Shown: piece by piece, positions 8,660 through 17,476 of the stretch
Layout: each line of letters opens with the position of its first letter
How positions within the stretch are numbered: the first letter of the stretch is position 1
Program-made: the position numbers and the translations under genes
Assembly: GCF_003626575.1 (NCBI RefSeq)
Contig: NZ_RBDY01000002.1
Location: 124,001-188,000 of the forward strand
Origin: Streptomyces radicis
Lineage (GTDB): Bacteria > Actinomycetota > Actinomycetes > Streptomycetales > Streptomycetaceae
Direction: 5' to 3'
DNA length: 64,000 nt
The notes under the pieces: model-generated
Told to the model about the DNA's origin: nothing
Databases searched by the model: none
The model's input: the letters and a program-made list of their open reading frames with translations, nothing else

Positions 8660-10171
8660 TCAGACCAGCCGGACGGGCTTGTCGGGGCGGACCCCCGCGC
8701 CGGCGAGCCAGTCGCGCAACGGTCCGGGGTCGCCGTCGTCCACCAGGCTGTGGACGGGGGCGGCCAGGTCGTGCTCGCGGGTGCCGCCCGTGAGCAGCAC
8801 CGGGCCGTCGAGCCAGTCGAGCCCGGGGGCCGCGCCCGTCGTGTCGGCGGCCGCGCAGCAGATCGCCGCGGACACGTGCTCGACGAGGGCCTCGCGGTCG
8901 CCGGGCGGGGGCGGCCCCTGCGCCGCGGCCCCGGTGGGCGCCCGGGACTCGGCGCGGGCGGCCTCGGCGACCAGCCTGGCGGCGAGGGCGGCGGTGCCGT
9001 CCCGCGCGGCGGCGGCGTCGGCGAGCCGCTGGAGGGCGCAGGCCAGGGTGGGGGTCTCGGCGGCGTCGAGGGCGGCGAAGAGGCGGGCGGCGCGGTCGCG
9101 CCAGATCCGGTCGACGACCTCGTCGGGGTACGCGGTCCAGTCGACCGGCGTCCAGTCGGCGTCCCCGCGGCCCTGGGTGCCGTGGAAGAGGCGGGCGGCG
9201 AGCAGGGAGATGGCCTCGTCCATCGCGCCGGGCTCCTCGAGCAGGTCGCACGCGGGGCGCTCGCCGAGCCTGGCGGCGAAGCCCTCGGCGAGGCGGTCCC
9301 TGCGGGACAGCTCGGTGAGCGCGGAGACGACGCCCGCGTCCAGGCCCCTGGGCCAGCGCCCGATGCGCCAGGCGGGCAGCGCGACGCGGGTCAGCAGCCG
9401 GTCCCAGCCCGCGTACGCCAGGCCGACCTGCTCCTGCGCCGCGCTGCGCAGCCCCTCGTCCACGCCTTGGGCGCGGGCGGCGGCGGCGCGCGCCACGCCG
9501 CGCTCCATCTCCGCGCCGTATCCGGCGCCGAGCCGCAGCAGCACGCGCGCCACCAGCCCGGAGAACGCCGTCAGCGGACGCCGGTGCCGGGGAACGCCGC
9601 GGGCGAGACCGGCGGCGGCGTCCCACGCGCGGACGCAGCGGCGGGCCGACGCGATGTCGGGGTGCGCGGCGGGTCCCGTGCCCGCCACGACGGGCGCGAG
9701 GAGGGCGCGCAGCTCCCCCACCCGCATCCACCACAGGAACGGCGAGCCGATGACCAGCACGGGCCCGGGCGGCGCCGCGGCGCCCTGGACGCGGGGCGGC
9801 TCCTCGAGCCAGCTGTCGCAGTCGGGGGTCAGGGCGATGCCGCTGGGCGGGGGCACGTCGAGCCGGTCGGCCAACTCCCGTATCAGCCCGTGCAGGGCGG
9901 GCGCCGAACGCTCGGGCACCTCGATCGTGGGGGTGACGGCGGGGCGGGCGCGGGCGATGAACAGGCCGGTGGCCGTCGCGACGGCGGCCGTCGCCGCGGC
10001 CAGCGCGGTGACCGGCCAGCGCAGCGCGCCGGGCGCGCCCGCGGCGAAGAGCACCACCGCTGAGGCGGCGGGGATGAGGGCGAGGGCCAACGCGCCGTTC
10101 CGCACGCGGAGGACGGCGAGGGCGTCGTCCCGCGCGGAGCGCCCGGCGTCCCGCGATGTCCGCTGCACCAT
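8660..10171 (-). CDS. Membrane protein resembling an M48 peptidase without the zinc motif
   Basis: 503 aa from the ATG at 10171. A short basic N-terminus leads into two hydrophobic segments (about 20-65). The following stretch reads like the M48/Ste24 core: LHGLIRELADRLDVPPPSGIALTPD, then VLVIGSPFLWW, then GELRALLAPVVAGT. The last matches in spacing the M48 helix ELRAVLAHELGH but lacks HExxH. The rest is Ala/Arg-rich and helical with no recognised catalytic motif. It lies between purD and the DMFase-like gene on the same strand. I read it as a non-catalytic, perhaps scaffolding, relative of M48 peptidases (inference). Confidence 0.7.
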   Translation of the reverse strand: MVQRTSRDAGRSARDDALAVLRVRNGALALALIPAASAVVLFAAGAPGALRWPVTALAAATAAVATATGLFIARARPAVTPTIEVPERSAPALHGLIRELADRLDVPPPSGIALTPDCDSWLEEPPRVQGAAAPPGPVLVIGSPFLWWMRVGELRALLAPVVAGTGPAAHPDIASARRCVRAWDAAAGLARGVPRHRRPLTAFSGLVARVLLRLGAGYGAEMERGVARAAAARAQGVDEGLRSAAQEQVGLAYAGWDRLLTRVALPAWRIGRWPRGLDAGVVSALTELSRRDRLAEGFAARLGERPACDLLEEPGAMDEAISLLAARLFHGTQGRGDADWTPVDWTAYPDEVVDRIWRDRAARLFAALDAAETPTLACALQRLADAAAARDGTAALAARLVAEAARAESRAPTGAAAQGPPPPGDREALVEHVSAAICCAAADTTGAAPGLDWLDGPVLLTGGTREHDLAAPVHSLVDDGDPGPLRDWLAGAGVRPDKPVRLV

Positions 10172-10200
10172 GCCCTGCCTCTCGCCGCGCGATGCCGCTG

Positions 10201-10221
10201 TGTGCCGTGTGCCGTGTGCCG
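10201..10221. repeat. Three tandem TGTGCCG heptamers
   Basis: Three perfect copies of TGTGCCG lie in the leader between purD and the M48-like membrane protein, about 30 bp upstream of the latter's start. Short tandem units like this can vary by slippage. No regulatory role is known to me. Confidence 0.6.
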
Positions 10222-10353
10222 TTCCGCTCTCCACTGTCGCACCGGGGACCGACACCGCAACGTGCGCGGGGCCGATCGCGTCGGCGCGGTGGAGGACGCC
10301 GCACCGCACCCTAGAGGGGGCGCCACCGGCCCGTCAGCACAACGGTCGGACGG

Positions 10354-11640
10354 TCACTCGATGGTGGGGCTTTGGGGAGAGGAGGGAACCGCTGAGGCGG
10401 CACGCGCCGCGATGTCGGTGCGATGGTGGGAGCCCGCGAGGCGGACGCGGGCGACGGCGCGGTAGGCGAGCGCCCGCGCGTCGGCGAGCGCGGGCCCCGC
10501 GGCGGTCACCGACACCACGCGCCCCCCCGAGCTGACCACGCGCCCCTCGTCGTCACGGCGCGTGCCGGCGTGCAGCACATACGCCTCGGGCCCGTCGTGC
10601 TCGGCCACCTCGGCCAGGCCCTCGACCGGGTCGCCCGTGCGCGGCTTGTCGGGGTACCCCTCGGCGGCGACCACGACCGTCACGGCCGCGCCCGCGCTCC
10701 AGCGCAGCGGGGGGAACGCGGCGAGCTGCCCGGTGGCCGCCGCGAGCAGCAGCCCGGCCAGCGGGGTGCGCAGCCGGGCGAGGACGACCTGGGTCTCGGG
10801 GTCGCCGAACCTGGCGTTGAACTCCACGACGCGCACGCCGTTCGACGTCAGCGCGAGCCCGGCGTAGAGCAGCCCGGCGAACGGGGTGCCGCGCCGCCGC
10901 AGCTCCTCGACGGTGGGCAGCAGCACGGTGTCGAGCACGCGCTCCACGAGGTCGGGATCGGCCCAGGGGAGCGGTGAATAGGCGCCCATGCCACCGGTGT
11001 TGGGGCCCTCGTCGCCGTCGTGGGCGCGCTTGAAGTCCTGCGCGGGCGTCAGCGGGACGACGGTCTCGCCGTCGGTGACGGCGAACAGGGAGACCTCGGG
11101 CCCGTCGAGGTACTCCTCGATGACGACCCGGCCGCACGCGCGGGCGTGCGCGCGGGCGCGTTCGCGGTCGTCGGTCACCACGACGCCCTTGCCCGCGGCC
11201 AGCCCGTCGTCCTTGACGACATAGGGCGGGCCGAACGCGTCGAGCGCCTCGTCCGCCTCCTCGGGGGTGGCGCACACATAGGCGCGCGCGGTCGGCACCC
11301 CCGCGGCGGCCATGACCTCCTTGGCGAACGCCTTGCTGCCCTCGAGGCGCGCGGCGTCGGCGGAGGGGCCGAAGGCGGGGATCCCCGCCTCGCGCACGGC
11401 GTCGGCGACCCCGGCGACCAGCGGCGCCTCGGGCCCGATGACGACCAGGTCCGCGCCGACGCGGGTGGCGAGGGCGGCCACCTCGCGGCCGTTCTCCGCG
11501 TCGACGGCGTGCGGCGTCGCCAGCTCCGCCGTGCCGGCGTTGCCAGGGGCGCAGTGCAGCTCCGTGACGGCCGGGTCGAGGGAGAGGGCGTGGCACAGGG
11601 CGTGTTCGCGGGCGCCGCCGCCGATGACAAGGATCCTCAC
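10354..11640 (-). CDS. purD: Phosphoribosylamine-glycine ligase (GAR synthetase)
   Basis: 428-aa ATP-grasp enzyme of purine step 2. It begins [18 protein letters not shown] and continues with [12 protein letters not shown]. It then shows [18 protein letters not shown], the ATP-grasp segment [20 protein letters not shown], and [14 protein letters not shown] near the C-terminus. The GTG at 11640 gives the canonical N-terminus; an ATG three codons earlier is possible. Neither has a good ribosome site. TAGTCT lies 8 nt upstream of the ATG (17 nt upstream of the GTG), so a leaderless or very short-leadered message starting near the ATG at 11649 is possible. Confidence 0.95.
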   Translation of the reverse strand: MRILVIGGGAREHALCHALSLDPAVTELHCAPGNAGTAELATPHAVDAENGREVAALATRVGADLVVIGPEAPLVAGVADAVREAGIPAFGPSADAARLEGSKAFAKEVMAAAGVPTARAYVCATPEEADEALDAFGPPYVVKDDGLAAGKGVVVTDDRERARAHARACGRVVIEEYLDGPEVSLFAVTDGETVVPLTPAQDFKRAHDGDEGPNTGGMGAYSPLPWADPDLVERVLDTVLLPTVEELRRRGTPFAGLLYAGLALTSNGVRVVEFNARFGDPETQVVLARLRTPLAGLLLAAATGQLAAFPPLRWSAGAAVTVVVAAEGYPDKPRTGDPVEGLAEVAEHDGPEAYVLHAGTRRDDEGRVVSSGGRVVSVTAAGPALADARALAYRAVARVRLAGSHHRTDIAARAASAVPSSPQSPTIE

Positions 11641-11789
11641 GGGGCCCAAGACTAGGGGGTGTCCGCGTCACCCACCCGTTCGGGTGAGCGCGCGGCGTGG
11701 CCGGGTCGGAAGCGGCGCGCACGGCGGAGTGGTACCTCGTCGGCGCTGCTCGGGGCCGCGGCGCACGCCCGGCGCGCGCGCCCGCCGGA

Positions 11790-12440
11790 TCAGCTGAAGA
11801 CGATCATGGAGCCCTGCGCCAGGCTCCGCGTGGCCGCCGCGTGCAGGCCGAGCCACACATGGCGTTCCCTGACGAACGGGCCAGGCGCCTGGGCCGGGAG
11901 CGCGGCGGGCTCCTCGAGCGTGGTCGGGCGCTCGGGCGGCGCGGGCGGCGGTGGCGGCTTCAGGGGGTCGATGCCGAGCACCGGCGCCACCACCTCGAGC
12001 TCGCGCAGCAGCCCATGGCTCGAGCCGAGCGGCCCGCCGCCCGCCAGCAGCGTCTCGTTGACCAGCGGGTGCGGGAAGTCCACCGGGACATACGCGCCCG
12101 CGTGGTCGAAGTGCCACACCAGGTGGGACTGCTGGGCGCTGGCCTCGAACATCTCGAGCAGCTGCTGGTAGTCCCCGTCGAGCTCCACCGCTGGCTCCAC
12201 CGGCAGGCCGCTGAGCTGGAGCAGATAGGCGCGGCGCAGGAGGTGGAGCGCGGCGTAGTCGAACCCCGCGACCGGCGCGACCGCGCCCGAGGTGCCGGGC
12301 ACATACCCCTGGACGGGCACGGGCGGCAGGCCCGCGTCGGCCAGGGCGCGGTCGTACTCGGCCAGCTCGTCGGCGAAGGGGTTGTCGGGGCTGTGGCACA
12401 GCACGTCGACGAGGGGGACCAGCCACAGGTCACAGGCCAC
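11790..12440 (-). CDS. Conserved hypothetical protein, cytosolic
   Basis: 216 aa from GTG 12440 (ACDLWLVPLVDVLCHSP). No signal peptide or membrane segment. The first 140 residues look folded, with several aromatic/His-rich motifs (YQQLLEMFEASAQQSHLVWHFDHAGAY, LGSSHGLLREL). A proline tract (PPPPPAPPERP) leads to an Ala/Pro linker. It then ends in a short conserved-looking tail, FVRERHVWLGLHAAATRSL. I do not recognise a function; streptomycetes commonly carry a homologue next to purD. A G-rich tandem tract lies in its upstream region. Confidence 0.75.
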   Translation of the reverse strand: MACDLWLVPLVDVLCHSPDNPFADELAEYDRALADAGLPPVPVQGYVPGTSGAVAPVAGFDYAALHLLRRAYLLQLSGLPVEPAVELDGDYQQLLEMFEASAQQSHLVWHFDHAGAYVPVDFPHPLVNETLLAGGGPLGSSHGLLRELEVVAPVLGIDPLKPPPPPAPPERPTTLEEPAALPAQAPGPFVRERHVWLGLHAAATRSLAQGSMIVFS

Positions 12441-12465
12441 GTAACTGCTCTCTGTCAGGAAGTGA

Positions 12466-12489
12466 GGGAAGGAGGGAGGGAGGGAGGGA
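12466..12489 (+). repeat. (GGGA)n tract with G-quadruplex potential
   Basis: The + strand carries GGGA-type units with four GGG runs separated by single A residues (12474-12488), a minimal G-quadruplex pattern. It lies 25-50 bp upstream of the leftward gene starting at 12440, on its non-coding strand, so the mRNA leader would be C/T-rich. Confidence 0.6.
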
Positions 12490-12551
12490 CCCCGGTCGGG
12501 AGGACGCGTTCGTAGTCGGCGCTCCGGGTCAGCGTAGAGCCTGAAACGGCT

Positions 12552-13211
12552 TCACGCGTCGGCGACTTGCGCCGCGAGCTCGAGGGCGTGCTCGCGCTGG
12601 GCGCGCAGCAGGCGGTGGGTCTCCCCCACGTCCTGGCGCTCGACGGCGTCGGCGAGCTCGAGGTGTCCCGACCACAGCCGCCCGGCGAGCGCGGGCTCGC
12701 GGCGCAGATACGGAACGGTGAAGGCCCAGCACGCGACGCGCAGCCGGTCGAGGAAGTCCCCTATCGGGGGGTTGCCGAACAGCGCCTCGAACTCGCGCCA
12801 GAACCGCAGGTCATAGGCGATCAGTATGTCCAGATCGCCCGCGACGGCCGCCTGCCGGGCCGCGGCCGCGCGGCGGCGTATGGAGGTGAACGCCGAGGAG
12901 CTCGCCTCGCGCAGGGCCAGCTCGCGGTGGGCGCGCAGGAGGCCGTCGCTGACGATCGTCTGGGCCTCGACCATGTGGCGGAAGTCGGCGAGGGAGAGGC
13001 GCTTGATGCGGAACCCCCGGTGCTGCTCGACCTCGAGGAGGCCCTGCGCCGACAGGTCGACCAGGGCCTCGCGGACCGGGGTCGCCGAGACGCCGTACTG
13101 CTCGGCGATCTCCCGCACGGTGAACTCCCCGCCCGGGGCGAGCCGCCCGGCGAGGATCTCCTCCCGCAGGGCGTCGGCGAGTTGCTCGCGCAAGGTGCTG
13201 CGTTGAATCAC
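12552..13211 (-). CDS. GntR/FadR-family transcriptional regulator (FCD domain)
   Basis: 219 aa. The winged HTH (about 5-70) reads LREQLADALREEILAGRLAPGGEFTVREIAEQYGVSATPVREAL, then LEVEQHRGFRI. The C-terminal all-helical FCD ligand/metal domain includes FRHMVEAQTIVSDGLL and HLELADAVERQDVGETHRLL. The GTG at 13211 is chosen because it starts the HTH with a normal short N-terminus; open frame upstream is compositionally unlike it. It is divergent from the first kinase gene with 229 bp between. FadR-type proteins sense organic acids; the effector here is unknown. Confidence 0.88.
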   Translation of the reverse strand: MIQRSTLREQLADALREEILAGRLAPGGEFTVREIAEQYGVSATPVREALVDLSAQGLLEVEQHRGFRIKRLSLADFRHMVEAQTIVSDGLLRAHRELALREASSSAFTSIRRRAAAARQAAVAGDLDILIAYDLRFWREFEALFGNPPIGDFLDRLRVACWAFTVPYLRREPALAGRLWSGHLELADAVERQDVGETHRLLRAQREHALELAAQVADA

Positions 13212-13440
13212 GGCGGCCCAGCCTAGGCCCTGTCCGGGCGGACTTCGAGGAACGGCCCGCGGCGCGGGGCGATCGTGACCGGGCGCGCACCGCCGGTGAA
13301 CGGGCCGTGTGACAGGGGGCGTTACGGAACGGGTGACGAGTCGTGACGTCCGGGAGCCGCCCCCGCCTGGGGCGTTGCCCTTATCCTCGTCCTCGTCGCC
13401 ATCGACCGCGCACCGGGCCCTTCGGGAGGGGACACCACAC

Positions 13441-15213
13441 ATGGAACGCCTCGCGCCCGATGACCCGCGCAGCATCGGGGGGTACCGGCTGCTCGGCAGG
13501 CTGGGCGCGGGCGGGATGGGGCAGGTCTACCTGGCCCGTTCCGAACGCGGCCGCACCGTCGCGGTCAAGACCATCCAGCCCGGGCTGGCCCGCGAGCCCC
13601 ACTTCAGGCGGCGGTTCGCGCAGGAGATCGCCACCGCCCGCCGGGTGGGCGGGGAGTGGACCGCGCCCGTCCTCGACGCGGACACCGAGGCGGCGACGCC
13701 CTGGGTGGCCACCGGCTACATCGCCGGGCCGACGCTGCACCGCGTGGTCGCCCACGACCACGGGCCGCTGCCCGGGCGCTCGCTGCGGATCCTCGCCGAC
13801 GGCCTGGTCAAGGCGCTGCGCGACATCCACAGCACGGGGCTGATCCACCGCGACCTCAAGCCGTCCAACATCATGATCACCATCGAAGGCCCCCGCGTCA
13901 TCGACTTCGGCATCGCCCGCGCCCTCGACGGCATCACGAGCGGCGGACTGACCAGCACGGGCGCGGTGATCGGGTCGCCGGGGTTCATGTCGCCCGAGCA
14001 GGTGCGCGGGCTGCGGCTCGGCCCGGCGAGCGACGTCTTCAGCCTCGGCTCGGTGCTGGCCTACGCGGCGACCGGGCGGCTGCCGTTCGGCACGGGCGAC
14101 AGCGGCGGGCACGCGCTGATGTTCCGCATCGTTCAGGAGGAGCCCGACCTCGAAGGGGTGCCCGAGCCATTGCGCGGCCTGATCGCCGACTGCCTGCACA
14201 AGGAACCGGAGCAACGCCCCACCGTCGCGGAGCTGCTCGAGCGCACGGGCGTGAACGAGCCGGGCGGGGACGAGCCGCGCGGCCCCTGGCTGCCCGCCGA
14301 GGTGCTGGCGCAGCTGGGCAGGCACGCGGTGGCGCTGCTGGACAGCGAGGACCCGGACGCCGGGGAACGCCGGGACGGCGCGCTCGCCGCCAAGACCACG
14401 TCAACGGCTCAGCCCACGTCAACGGCCCGTCCCGCGGCGGCCGTTCACCCGCCGACCCAGGCCGCGCACGCGGCGCACCCGCCCGCGCACGCGGCGCCGC
14501 CGCACGCGCACCCCTCCGCCGCGCCCGCCTACGGCTGGGACTTCCCCGCGTCATCCGCGCCCCCCGCCACCCCCGTTGCACCAGCGGTGCCCCCGCCGGT
14601 GCGCGTGCGGGGCCTGACCACGGCGTTGACCTGGATGTTCGCCGGGCTGACGGTGCTCCTGACCGCCCTCGTGCTGCACCACGCCGCCGCCTTGGGCGAG
14701 ATCCCCGGCTGGGACGACGACGGGATCGGGCTCCTCGGGCGGCACCTGGCCGACCCCGATGCCGCGATCCACGGCGCCGAGAGCGTCCTGGGCTTGGCCG
14801 TCTCCGTCGTGTGGCTCGTCTGGTTCCGGCGCGTCCGCCGCAACGCCGAGGCGATCGCGCCGGGCCGCATCCGCTACTCGGGGGCCGCATCGGTGTGGCT
14901 CTGGTTTGTCCCCCTTGTCAACCTCGCCCTGCCCAAGCAGATCGCCGACGACATCTACCGGGTCTCGCACCCGGCGCCCCGCCCGTCCCTCGCCCTGGTC
15001 AACGCCTGGTGGACGCTGCTGCTCGGGTACTTCGCCCTCAGCGTCGTCTCGGAAGGGAACGCGAACGTGGTGGGCACCCGGCGCGAGCCCGGTGGAGAGG
15101 CCATCGAGCTGGCGGAGAACGCCGTCGGCGCGCTCGCCGCCCTGCTCGCGCTGGTACTCATCCGCAGGATCAGCACCCACCAGAGCCGCTGGCTCACCGG
15201 CGTGGCACGGTGA
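13441..15213 (+). CDS. Ser/Thr protein kinase fused to a DUF4328 membrane domain
   Basis: 590 aa. Hanks-type kinase 1-270: Gly loop LGAGGMGQVYLA, Lys43 in VAVK, catalytic HRDLKPSN (Asp138), DFG at 155-157, activation segment SPGFMSPEQ. A low-complexity Pro/Ala/His/Thr linker (about 315-380) follows. The C-terminus (about 390-585) has four hydrophobic segments with DUF4328 features, W-L-V-W-F-R-R-V-R-R-N-A-E and a Trp-rich W-F-V-P-L-V-N-L segment. No PASTA repeat. It is first of three tandem paralogues whose catalytic halves are nearly identical. The fusion suggests a kinase responding to a signal within the membrane (inference). Confidence 0.93.
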   Translation: MERLAPDDPRSIGGYRLLGRLGAGGMGQVYLARSERGRTVAVKTIQPGLAREPHFRRRFAQEIATARRVGGEWTAPVLDADTEAATPWVATGYIAGPTLHRVVAHDHGPLPGRSLRILADGLVKALRDIHSTGLIHRDLKPSNIMITIEGPRVIDFGIARALDGITSGGLTSTGAVIGSPGFMSPEQVRGLRLGPASDVFSLGSVLAYAATGRLPFGTGDSGGHALMFRIVQEEPDLEGVPEPLRGLIADCLHKEPEQRPTVAELLERTGVNEPGGDEPRGPWLPAEVLAQLGRHAVALLDSEDPDAGERRDGALAAKTTSTAQPTSTARPAAAVHPPTQAAHAAHPPAHAAPPHAHPSAAPAYGWDFPASSAPPATPVAPAVPPPVRVRGLTTALTWMFAGLTVLLTALVLHHAAALGEIPGWDDDGIGLLGRHLADPDAAIHGAESVLGLAVSVVWLVWFRRVRRNAEAIAPGRIRYSGAASVWLWFVPLVNLALPKQIADDIYRVSHPAPRPSLALVNAWWTLLLGYFALSVVSEGNANVVGTRREPGGEAIELAENAVGALAALLALVLIRRISTHQSRWLTGVAR

Positions 15214-15258
15214 AGGGGGCCGCGGCCGACCGGCATGGGCGGATGAACCGTTCACCTC

Positions 15259-15265
15259 TATTCTC
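15259..15265 (+). promoter_or_regulatory. TATTCTC element upstream of kinase 2 (candidate -10)
   Basis: TATTCT followed by CGGTGGGG lies 43 bp before the ATG at 15308. The same TATTCTC core recurs upstream of kinase 3 at 17435. No good -35 is present in either, so a non-housekeeping sigma factor or activator would be needed if this is a promoter. Confidence 0.3.
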
Positions 15266-15307
15266 GGTGGGGCAACCAACGTCAGTATCGGGGGAGTTTG
15301 CGGCGAT

Positions 15308-17308
15308 ATGGATCGGCTGACGCCACAGGACCCGCACCGGATCGGGGAGTACCGGCTGCTGGGCAAGCTCGGGGAAGGCGGGATGGGGCAGGTCTACCTG
15401 GCCCGTTCCGAACGCGGCCGCACGGTCGCGGTCAAGACCATCCGCTCCGCGCTGGCCCAGGAGCCGGACTTCAGGCGGCGGTTCGCGCAGGAGATCACCG
15501 CCGCCCGCCGGGTGGGCGGGCGTTGGACCGCGCCCGTCCTCGACGCGGACACCGAGGCGGCGACGCCCTGGGTGGCCACCGGCTACATCGCGGGGCCCTC
15601 GCTGCACGAGGTGGTCGGCCGCGACTACGGCCCGCTGCCTGAGCGCAGCGTCTCGCTGCTGGCCAACGGCCTGGCGCACGCGCTCTCCGACATCCACGGC
15701 GCGGGGCTCGTCCACCGCGACCTCAAGCCGTCCAACGTCCTCATGACGATCGACGGCCCCCGCGTCATCGACTTCGGCATCGCCCGCGCCCTCGACCCGG
15801 CCCCCGGCGAGAACCTCACGCGCACCGGCGCGACCGTCGGCTCCCCCGGCTTCATGTCGCCCGAGCAGGTGCGCGGCGGGCGGATCAGCCCGGCGAGCGA
15901 CGTCTTCTGCCTGGGCTCGCTGCTCGCGTACGCGGCGACGGGGCGCACGCCGTTCGGCGCGCTCGACTCGGGCGTGCACATCCTGATGTTCAACATCGCC
16001 GAGGAGCGGCCCGATCTCACCGGTGTGCCCGAGGGGTTGCGGGAGCTCATATCCGGCTGCCTGGTCAAGGACCCGGCCCAGCGCCTCCCCGTCGACGAGG
16101 TGCTGCGCGCCACCACGCCCGAGGCGGTCTCGCGCGAGCCCTGGCTGCCCGGCGCCCTGGTCGCCCAGCTGGGGCGGCACGCGATCGAGCTGCTCGACTC
16201 GGAGAACCCCGAGAGCCGCACCGACCTGCCCGTCGTGCCCCCCGCGGACGCCACGCCGTCGCCGACCCCTTCGCCCGCGCCCGCGCCGGGGCCGCACACC
16301 GACGCGGGCCCGGCCAGCCCCGCCCCCGCGTGGCCCTGGTCCGCCTCCCCGCAGCCGCGTCCGACGCCGATGCCGTCGCCGTACTCGCAGCCCTCGGGCT
16401 CCTACCGCCCGCCGCCGCCCTCGCTGCCGTCGAGCGCCGGCTATCCCAGCTCCCCCTGGACCACGCCCCCGCCCTCGCGCGGCGGCCTCAAGCGCTCGAC
16501 CGCCATCCTCGCCACCACCGCCGTGCTCGTGGTGATGGCCGTGCTCGGCGTGCTGGTCGCCACGCAGCTGGCCGGTGACTCCGGCGGCGGCGACGCGATC
16601 GACGACGGGTATCTAGGCGCCTGGCAGGGCGAGTACACCTCGAGCGGCGGCGACGTGCACGAGCTGCGCTTCGAGATCGAGCAGGGCGACGAGGGCGACA
16701 TCGTGGGGCGGGCGCTGACCCTGGCCCCCGAGACCCTGTGCGTCTACCACATACGCCTCGACGCGTTCGACGACCGGCTCGACTTCACCGAGGAGTCCGA
16801 GTGGGCGGCGCCCCCCGAGCAGTCCGACGAGTCCTGTCGCGACAACGCCACGGTGCAGTCGCTCTCGCTCAACGCGGCCGGTGACGCGCTCGACTGGAGC
16901 TACAACGACCGCGGCGCCGAGCTCCACCGCGCCCCCGCGGCCTCCGCCACCAACGTCCCCGAGGCGCTCGTGGGCGAGTGGCGTGACGAGTGGGAGGACC
17001 GCGACGAGGACATCGAGGGCGAGGACATCGTCACCATCTCGCAGGGCCGCGTCGGCGACGTCGTGCTGCGCTTCGCCCGCTCGCAGGACGACGAGATGAC
17101 CTGCACATGGGAGAACCACCTGGTGGCCACGGGGGACCGGCAGATCACCCTGGGGCCCGACCAGTTGGTGGAGACCGGCGAGGACGCGGACTGCAACGTC
17201 TATCCGGGCTTCCGGGTGTTCCAGGACGAGGACGACGAGGACACCCTCAAGATCAATTGGCTGGATCGTCTCGACGACGACCCCGCGGAGCTCGAACGTA
17301 TCGAATAG
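15308..17308 (+). CDS. Membrane Ser/Thr protein kinase with two-module extracytoplasmic domain
   Basis: 666 aa. Kinase domain 1-275 with Lys43, HRDLKPSN (Asp138) and DFG (155-157). A Pro/Ser-rich linker (about 305-395) precedes one transmembrane helix (about 396-420, STAILATTAVLVVMAVLG). The exterior part (about 430-666) is acidic and holds two modules. Module 1 starts LGAWQGEYTSSGG and contains paired Cys (TLCVYH, ESCRDN). Module 2 starts LVGEWRDEWED and contains TCTWENHLVA, ITLGP and DADCNV. I know no named domain matching these; kinase 3 has the same two modules, so they are a shared sensor. The ATG at 15308 is preceded by GGGGGAG at a long distance. Confidence 0.9.
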   Translation: MDRLTPQDPHRIGEYRLLGKLGEGGMGQVYLARSERGRTVAVKTIRSALAQEPDFRRRFAQEITAARRVGGRWTAPVLDADTEAATPWVATGYIAGPSLHEVVGRDYGPLPERSVSLLANGLAHALSDIHGAGLVHRDLKPSNVLMTIDGPRVIDFGIARALDPAPGENLTRTGATVGSPGFMSPEQVRGGRISPASDVFCLGSLLAYAATGRTPFGALDSGVHILMFNIAEERPDLTGVPEGLRELISGCLVKDPAQRLPVDEVLRATTPEAVSREPWLPGALVAQLGRHAIELLDSENPESRTDLPVVPPADATPSPTPSPAPAPGPHTDAGPASPAPAWPWSASPQPRPTPMPSPYSQPSGSYRPPPPSLPSSAGYPSSPWTTPPPSRGGLKRSTAILATTAVLVVMAVLGVLVATQLAGDSGGGDAIDDGYLGAWQGEYTSSGGDVHELRFEIEQGDEGDIVGRALTLAPETLCVYHIRLDAFDDRLDFTEESEWAAPPEQSDESCRDNATVQSLSLNAAGDALDWSYNDRGAELHRAPAASATNVPEALVGEWRDEWEDRDEDIEGEDIVTISQGRVGDVVLRFARSQDDEMTCTWENHLVATGDRQITLGPDQLVETGEDADCNVYPGFRVFQDEDDEDTLKINWLDRLDDDPAELERIE

Positions 17309-17434
17309 GTCTCTTTCCTGTTTGCGCTTTGTCAGCGCCAGGTCACGAATCAGTACGGTTACCGCCTCTGGCAGGCCGGACGGGAACCGATCACGGTTCG
17401 GCCTCTGTCCCCCTCCTTGTGTACGGTCCCCCCG

Positions 17435-17441
17435 TATTCTC
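17435..17441 (+). promoter_or_regulatory. TATTCTC element upstream of kinase 3 (candidate -10)
   Basis: TATTCTCATGAGGC begins here, 42 bp before the kinase 3 ATG, at almost the same distance as the matching element of kinase 2. It also resembles the palindrome TCTCATGAGA upstream of the Lsr2 gene. Promoter function is inference. Confidence 0.3.
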
Positions 17442-17476
17442 ATGAGGCTTATCGGAGCGAAGGGGAGTAGCACGAC

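Noticed and set aside
6912..10535. A rightward open frame of about 1,200 codons opposite purC, the DMFase-like and M48-like genes
   Set aside because: It is antisense to three well-supported genes and reads as Arg/Gly/Pro/Ala-rich low-complexity sequence, the usual GC-driven mirror frame.
11673..11686. CACCCG-TT-CGGGTG inverted repeat upstream of purD
   Set aside because: Six-base GC-rich arms of this kind are common by chance in this genome, and the position gives no clear operator logic.
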